From assembly GCA_964471405.1 (NCBI GenBank), contig CAYYGH010000055.1, positions 1 to 19,002 on the forward strand: a stretch of DNA of 19,002 bases, given 5' to 3'. Of this stretch, positions 15,903 to 19,002 are shown one piece after another. A program made the translations under genes and the position numbers. This DNA is from J084 sp964471405 (GTDB taxonomy: Bacteria > Pseudomonadota > Alphaproteobacteria > Sphingomonadales > Rhodothalassiaceae). The notes below the pieces were generated by a model. The model saw nothing but the letters and a program-made list of their open reading frames with translations. It was not told the DNA's origin and made no database searches. The first letter of the stretch is position 1, and each line of letters starts with the position of its first letter.

Positions 15903-16862
15903 TCAGGAAGCGGCAGAGGGGAAAGTTCCGCTTCTGGTAGCGAAACCGGCGGCAAGCTCTGCAAGCCAGCGGGCCGCCGTCAATGCCGAAACCTCCGCCA
16001 CATCAAGAGCCGGATCGAATTCCGCAAGATCCACGCTGCGCAGAGCGGGATGGGCCGCCGCGATGCGGGCGGCGAGAAAGAAATCCGCCGGCACCATCCC
16101 GCCCGGCCGGGCACCGGGCGCTCCGGGCAGAAGCGCCCTCTCGATGACATCGATGTCGAAATCGGCATGGATCGCCTTTACCCGTCCCGCCAGCCCATCA
16201 AGTGCCTCCTCCATGATACGCGCGATCCCGCGCTGCCGAACCTCGGCCATCGTGACGATGCGGATTCCCTGTTCCCTGGCGAAGGCATGCATGCGGGCGG
16301 TGTTTGCAAAGGGCTGCAAACCGATCTGGACGATATTGGCTCCCGGCAGACCGTCAGCGATCAGCGCCCGCACCGGATTGCCGTTGATGAGGCCGCAATC
16401 GGTGTCGCGCAGATCGAAGTGGGCATCGAGCGTCACCAGACCGACATCCTGAAGCGGAAGACCCAGACCGGCAGCCAGGCCATGCACGGCCGGGCGGGTG
16501 ATCGCGTTGTTGCCTCCGATCATGACGGCCAGAGGATGCTGCGCCACAAGGCAGGTGAAAGCCTCCCGGATCGGTTCGAAGGCCTCCTCCGGCCGCAGAA
16601 GCTTCAGGTCGAGATCGCCGGCATCGTGAATGACGAGTCCCGCAAGATCGATACCGGTCTCAAGATCATAGGTGCTGATGCGGGCCAGCGCCTGGCGCAC
16701 CGCACGGGGGGCGAGATCGCAGCGCCCGGGCGTAAGCGATCCCTCGACCAGCGGCGCACCCAGCAGCGCAAGAGGGGCCTTCTGCCCCCCGCGATCCAGC
16801 AGATCGGCCATGCTCCGCCACCGGCGGCATTCCGATTCCCGATTGCGTTCCAGGTTCTTCAT
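15903..16862 (-). CDS. Arginase/formiminoglutamase (HutG-like) family protein
   Basis: This 319-residue ureohydrolase-family protein lies beside hutI and probably acts on N-formimino-L-glutamate, the product of HutI. Seen: GAPLVEGSLTPGRCDLAP near the N-terminus, DAHFDLR (Asp146, His148, Asp150), and HADFDIDVIERALLPG (Asp234, Asp236) followed by GARPGGM, a pattern seen in HutG-type enzymes. The first metal-binding motif, normally GGDH, reads GGNNA (116-120), so Asn119 replaces the first histidine ligand; five of six usual manganese ligands remain. AGGAGG nine bases upstream supports the ATG at 16862; an ATG at 16811 would start MADLLDRGG. It is transcribed divergently from hutI. Alternative substrates (agmatine or guanidino acids) cannot be excluded. 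Confidence 0.82.
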   Translation of the reverse strand: MKNLERNRESECRRWRSMADLLDRGGQKAPLALLGAPLVEGSLTPGRCDLAPRAVRQALARISTYDLETGIDLAGLVIHDAGDLDLKLLRPEEAFEPIREAFTCLVAQHPLAVMIGGNNAITRPAVHGLAAGLGLPLQDVGLVTLDAHFDLRDTDCGLINGNPVRALIADGLPGANIVQIGLQPFANTARMHAFAREQGIRIVTMAEVRQRGIARIMEEALDGLAGRVKAIHADFDIDVIERALLPGAPGARPGGMVPADFFLAARIAAAHPALRSVDLAEFDPALDVAEVSALTAARWLAELAAGFATRSGTFPSAAS

Positions 16863-16900
16863 CCTCTCCGTCCTCCTGCCCTGACATGGCGGTCTTTTCT

Positions 16901-16936
16901 CGACGGCGACGGGACCGATGGTATAGAGCGATCGCA
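16901..16936 (+). promoter_or_regulatory. Candidate hutI promoter with palindrome in the divergent hut region
   Basis: TCGACG (16901-16906) and TATAGA (16923-16928) are spaced 16 bases apart and could form a hutI promoter. The palindrome GCGATCGC (16929-16936) sits at the expected transcription start and might be an operator. I see no copy of the TGTATATACA-like HutC site known from Pseudomonas, so assignment to HutC is only inference from position. Confidence 0.27.
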
Positions 16937-17003
16937 GGGTGCAAGGCCAGTGCGCGGCCTGGTCGGAGCGAGAGGATCACGGGATCAGGAAAGGCATCAC
17001 GCC

Positions 17004-18236
17004 ATGTGGGATCGCCTGTTCCTCGGCGCGGATCTTGCGACGATGACCGAAGGCCCCGACTCCTTCGGAGCCGTTCCCGACGGCGCCGTGGCCGTGCAGG
17101 ATGGCCGGATCGCATGGGTCGGCCCGCGCACGGACCTTCCCGGCCGTCCGGAGCGGCTGGCGCGCGAGGTGGTCGATCTGGGCGGCGGCTGGCTGACGCC
17201 GGGGCTGATCGACTGCCATACCCATCTGGTCTTTGCCGGCCAGCGCGCGGAAGAATTCGCGATGCGCCTTGAAGGCCGCAGCTATGCCGAGATCGCCGCG
17301 GCCGGAGGCGGGATTCTCGCCACCGTCACCGCCACCCGTGCCGCGGATGAGAAGGATCTGCTTGCAACCACTCTCCCCCGGCTCGATGCGATGCTCGCAG
17401 ACGGCGTCACCACGGTCGAGATCAAGTCCGGTTACGGGCTCGACTGCGAGAATGAGCTGAAGATGCTGCGGGTCGCGCGGGCGCTGGCGAGGGAGCGTGC
17501 CGTGCGGGTCGTGCCCACCTGCCTGGCCGCTCATGCGCTGCCGCCGGAATATCGGGAAGACCGGGCCGCCTATCTTGCATGCGTCTGCGAGGAGATCATC
17601 CCCACGGTTGCGCGCGAACGGCTGGCGGAAGCCGTGGACGTGTTCATCGAGTCCATCGCCTTCACCCCGGCGGAAGCCGAACAGGTATTCCGCGCCGCGC
17701 GCCGCCACGGGCTGGCGATTAAGGCCCATGCCGAGCAGCTGTCGGCGACCGGCGGTGCCGCCCTTGCCGCCCGTCATGGCGCTCTGTCCGCCGACCATCT
17801 GGAATATCTGGACGCAGAGGGCATCGCGGCGATGAAGCAGGCCGGCACCGTCGCGGTGCTGCTGCCGGCGGCCTTCCATGTCCTGGGGGAGAAGAGAAAG
17901 CCTCCTGTTGCGGCACTGCGGGCGGCCGGCGTGCCGATTGCCGTGGCAAGCGACTGCAATCCCGGCTCCGCTCCCGTGCTTGCGCCCCGGCTGGCCATGC
18001 ATCTGGCCTGCACCCTGTTCGCGCTTACGCCCGTCCAGGCGCTTCACGGCATGACGACGGCGGCCGCCCAAGCCCTCGGGCGGGCGCAGGAGATCGGGCG
18101 GATCGCCCCCGGGATGCGGGCCGATCTCGCCCACTGGCACATCGACAGGCCGGAGGAACTCGCCTACTGGATGGGAGGCAGGCTGTGTGCACACCGGATC
18201 TTTGCCGGCAGGATCAGCAGGGACGCAGGATCATGA
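17004..18236 (+). CDS. hutI: Imidazolonepropionase
   Basis: This 410-residue amidohydrolase opens 4-imidazolone-5-propionate to N-formimino-L-glutamate in histidine degradation; it is cytoplasmic. Seen: a short N-terminal beta domain (MWDRLFLGADLATM, GAVAVQDGRIAWVG), then the metal motif DCHTHLVFAGQRAEEF with His72 and His74. VEIKSGYGLDCENELKMLR is a substrate-pocket signature, and KAHAEQLS (His242), DHLEYLD (His265) and ASDCNPGSAP (Asp317) follow. All metal and catalytic positions expected for HutI are present and the length is normal. The ATG at 17004 starts the usual N-terminus. The stop overlaps the hutC start (ATGA, 18233-18236), indicating a hutI-hutC operon. Confidence 0.96.
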   Translation: MWDRLFLGADLATMTEGPDSFGAVPDGAVAVQDGRIAWVGPRTDLPGRPERLAREVVDLGGGWLTPGLIDCHTHLVFAGQRAEEFAMRLEGRSYAEIAAAGGGILATVTATRAADEKDLLATTLPRLDAMLADGVTTVEIKSGYGLDCENELKMLRVARALARERAVRVVPTCLAAHALPPEYREDRAAYLACVCEEIIPTVARERLAEAVDVFIESIAFTPAEAEQVFRAARRHGLAIKAHAEQLSATGGAALAARHGALSADHLEYLDAEGIAAMKQAGTVAVLLPAAFHVLGEKRKPPVAALRAAGVPIAVASDCNPGSAPVLAPRLAMHLACTLFALTPVQALHGMTTAAAQALGRAQEIGRIAPGMRADLAHWHIDRPEELAYWMGGRLCAHRIFAGRISRDAGS

Positions 18237-18937
18237 GTCCAGCCGAGGCGCCCTATCCTTATGAGCGCATCCGGCGCCATCTGGAGGACCGGATCGCAAG
18301 CGGCCACTATGCGATCGGCCAGAAGCTGCCCTCCGAGACCGAACTCATGCGCCTGTTCGGCGTCTCGCGGATGACCGTCAATCGGGCCATGAAGGAACTG
18401 GAGGCGGCCGGGCTGATCGAGCGCGTGCCCGGCTCGGGCAGCTATGTGGCCGACCGCCGCGCCCAGGGCCATCTTCTCGCCATCCACGACATCGCGGCCG
18501 AGCTGGCGCGTCGCGGGCACCGGCATCATGCCCAGATCCTGGAGCGGGAAACGCTCGCCGGCGAGATCCTCGCCGATGCCGGCTTTCCTCCGGATACGCG
18601 GGTCCATCGCGTGCGCATCCGCCATTTTCGCGACAATGAGCCGGTGCTGGTGGAAGAGCGCTGGGTCGATCTGGCGGTTGCCCCGGCCTATGAGGAGGCC
18701 GACCTGACGGCCGAGACCTCCTACCAGGTCCTCATGCGGCTCGCCCCCCTGCAGAAGGCGGAACATGTGGTGCGCGCCGTGGCCGCCGACAGGGAACTGG
18801 CCGCCCAGCTCGCTCTGGTGCCCGGTGCACCGATCCTTCTCGTCCACCGTCGCACCTGGGCCCGGGAGCGGCTGTGTTCGGTGGCCGACCTCTGGCATGC
18901 CGGAGAACGCTACGAGCTCGTCGGCCGCCTGAGCTGA
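18233..18937 (+). CDS. hutC: Histidine utilisation repressor, GntR/UTRA family
   Basis: This 234-residue transcriptional regulator has an N-terminal GntR winged helix (residues ~8-75: PYERIRRHLEDRIASGHYAI, LPSETELMRLFGVSRMTVN, GLIERVPGSGSYVAD). A C-terminal UTRA ligand-binding domain follows (AAELARRGHRHHAQIL, VHRVRIRHFRDNEPVLVEER, WARERLCSVADLWHAG). HutC typically binds urocanate and releases hut promoters. Translational coupling to hutI by ATGA strongly supports the HutC assignment over other GntR/UTRA regulators and suggests autoregulation. The final RYELVGRLS resembles the usual C-terminus, so the protein is complete. Confidence 0.92.
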   Translation: MSPAEAPYPYERIRRHLEDRIASGHYAIGQKLPSETELMRLFGVSRMTVNRAMKELEAAGLIERVPGSGSYVADRRAQGHLLAIHDIAAELARRGHRHHAQILERETLAGEILADAGFPPDTRVHRVRIRHFRDNEPVLVEERWVDLAVAPAYEEADLTAETSYQVLMRLAPLQKAEHVVRAVAADRELAAQLALVPGAPILLVHRRTWARERLCSVADLWHAGERYELVGRLS

Positions 18938-18950
18938 CCGGGCTCCGCTC

Positions 18951-19002
18951 TCAGGCCAGCCCAAGCCAGCGGACCTGCGCCTGCGGAAAGGCCGCCAGCA
19001 GC
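18951..19002 (-). CDS. 3' end of a minus-strand gene (partial, truncated by window edge)
   Basis: The minus strand reads LLAAFPQAQVRWLGLA and then a TGA at 18951-18953, with no stop before the window edge. It would converge on hutC with a 13-base gap. The fragment is too short to assign, and the call rests on plausible protein sequence and tight packing. Confidence 0.35.
   Translation of the reverse strand, partial: LLAAFPQAQVRWLGLA

Noticed and set aside
16050..16990. Plus-strand extension upstream of hutI that reads through the HutG-like gene
   Set aside because: It is in frame with hutI only by chance; the HutI family N-terminus begins at 17004 and the minus strand encodes a recognisable arginase-family protein.
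1..19002. CRISPR arrays, tRNA/rRNA genes, insertion sequences and phage genes
   Set aside because: I looked for regularly spaced repeats, tRNA-like arms, transposase or integrase motifs and terminal inverted repeats, and found none that hold up by eye.

Overview
The window is GC-rich, tightly packed chromosomal DNA that looks alphaproteobacterial. The clearest clues are the rpoZ-rsh gene pair (RNA polymerase omega followed by a single bifunctional RelA/SpoT protein carrying an RFKD motif), a class I PHA synthase, and a hut (histidine utilisation) cluster with hutI and hutC joined by ATGA. I see no rRNA, tRNA, CRISPR array, insertion sequence or prophage core. No complete new multi-gene system is evident; the points of interest are local.

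Layout. Positions 1-549 hold an AT-rich edge and then GC-rich sequence without a convincing gene. A 590-residue acyl-CoA dehydrogenase (minus strand) diverges from a three-gene plus-strand run: a Sua5-type threonylcarbamoyl-AMP synthase, an unrecognised five-helix membrane protein, and a GlcD/D-2-hydroxyglutarate dehydrogenase type flavoprotein whose start overlaps the previous stop (ATGA). An exported S9 prolyl oligopeptidase family enzyme follows, coupled by ATGA to a signal-less BtuF-like cobalamin-binding protein.

The stretch from about 8.67 to 10.33 kb is the most irregular. It contains a terminator-like hairpin, short or decayed reading frames, a good promoter, a leader with nested inverted repeats, a NYN/LabA-type ribonuclease gene broken by one frameshift, and a possible 41-residue minus-strand ORF. 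Next come a COG2102-type ATP-binding protein (diphthine-ammonia ligase-like), rpoZ and rsh. rpoZ has its own promoter-like site and a terminator-like hairpin in its leader. The full-length rsh frame appears to begin at ATT, a rare start codon, with a well-placed Shine-Dalgarno sequence.

The right part holds phaC (carbon storage), converging on an arginase/HutG-family gene that diverges from hutI-hutC. HutI and the HutG-like protein would act late in histidine breakdown under HutC control; hutU and hutH are not in the window. The arginase-family protein has asparagine in place of the usual first histidine metal ligand. The last 52 bases probably belong to the 3' end of another minus-strand gene.

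All calls come from reading motifs and frames by eye; no database search or structure prediction was run.
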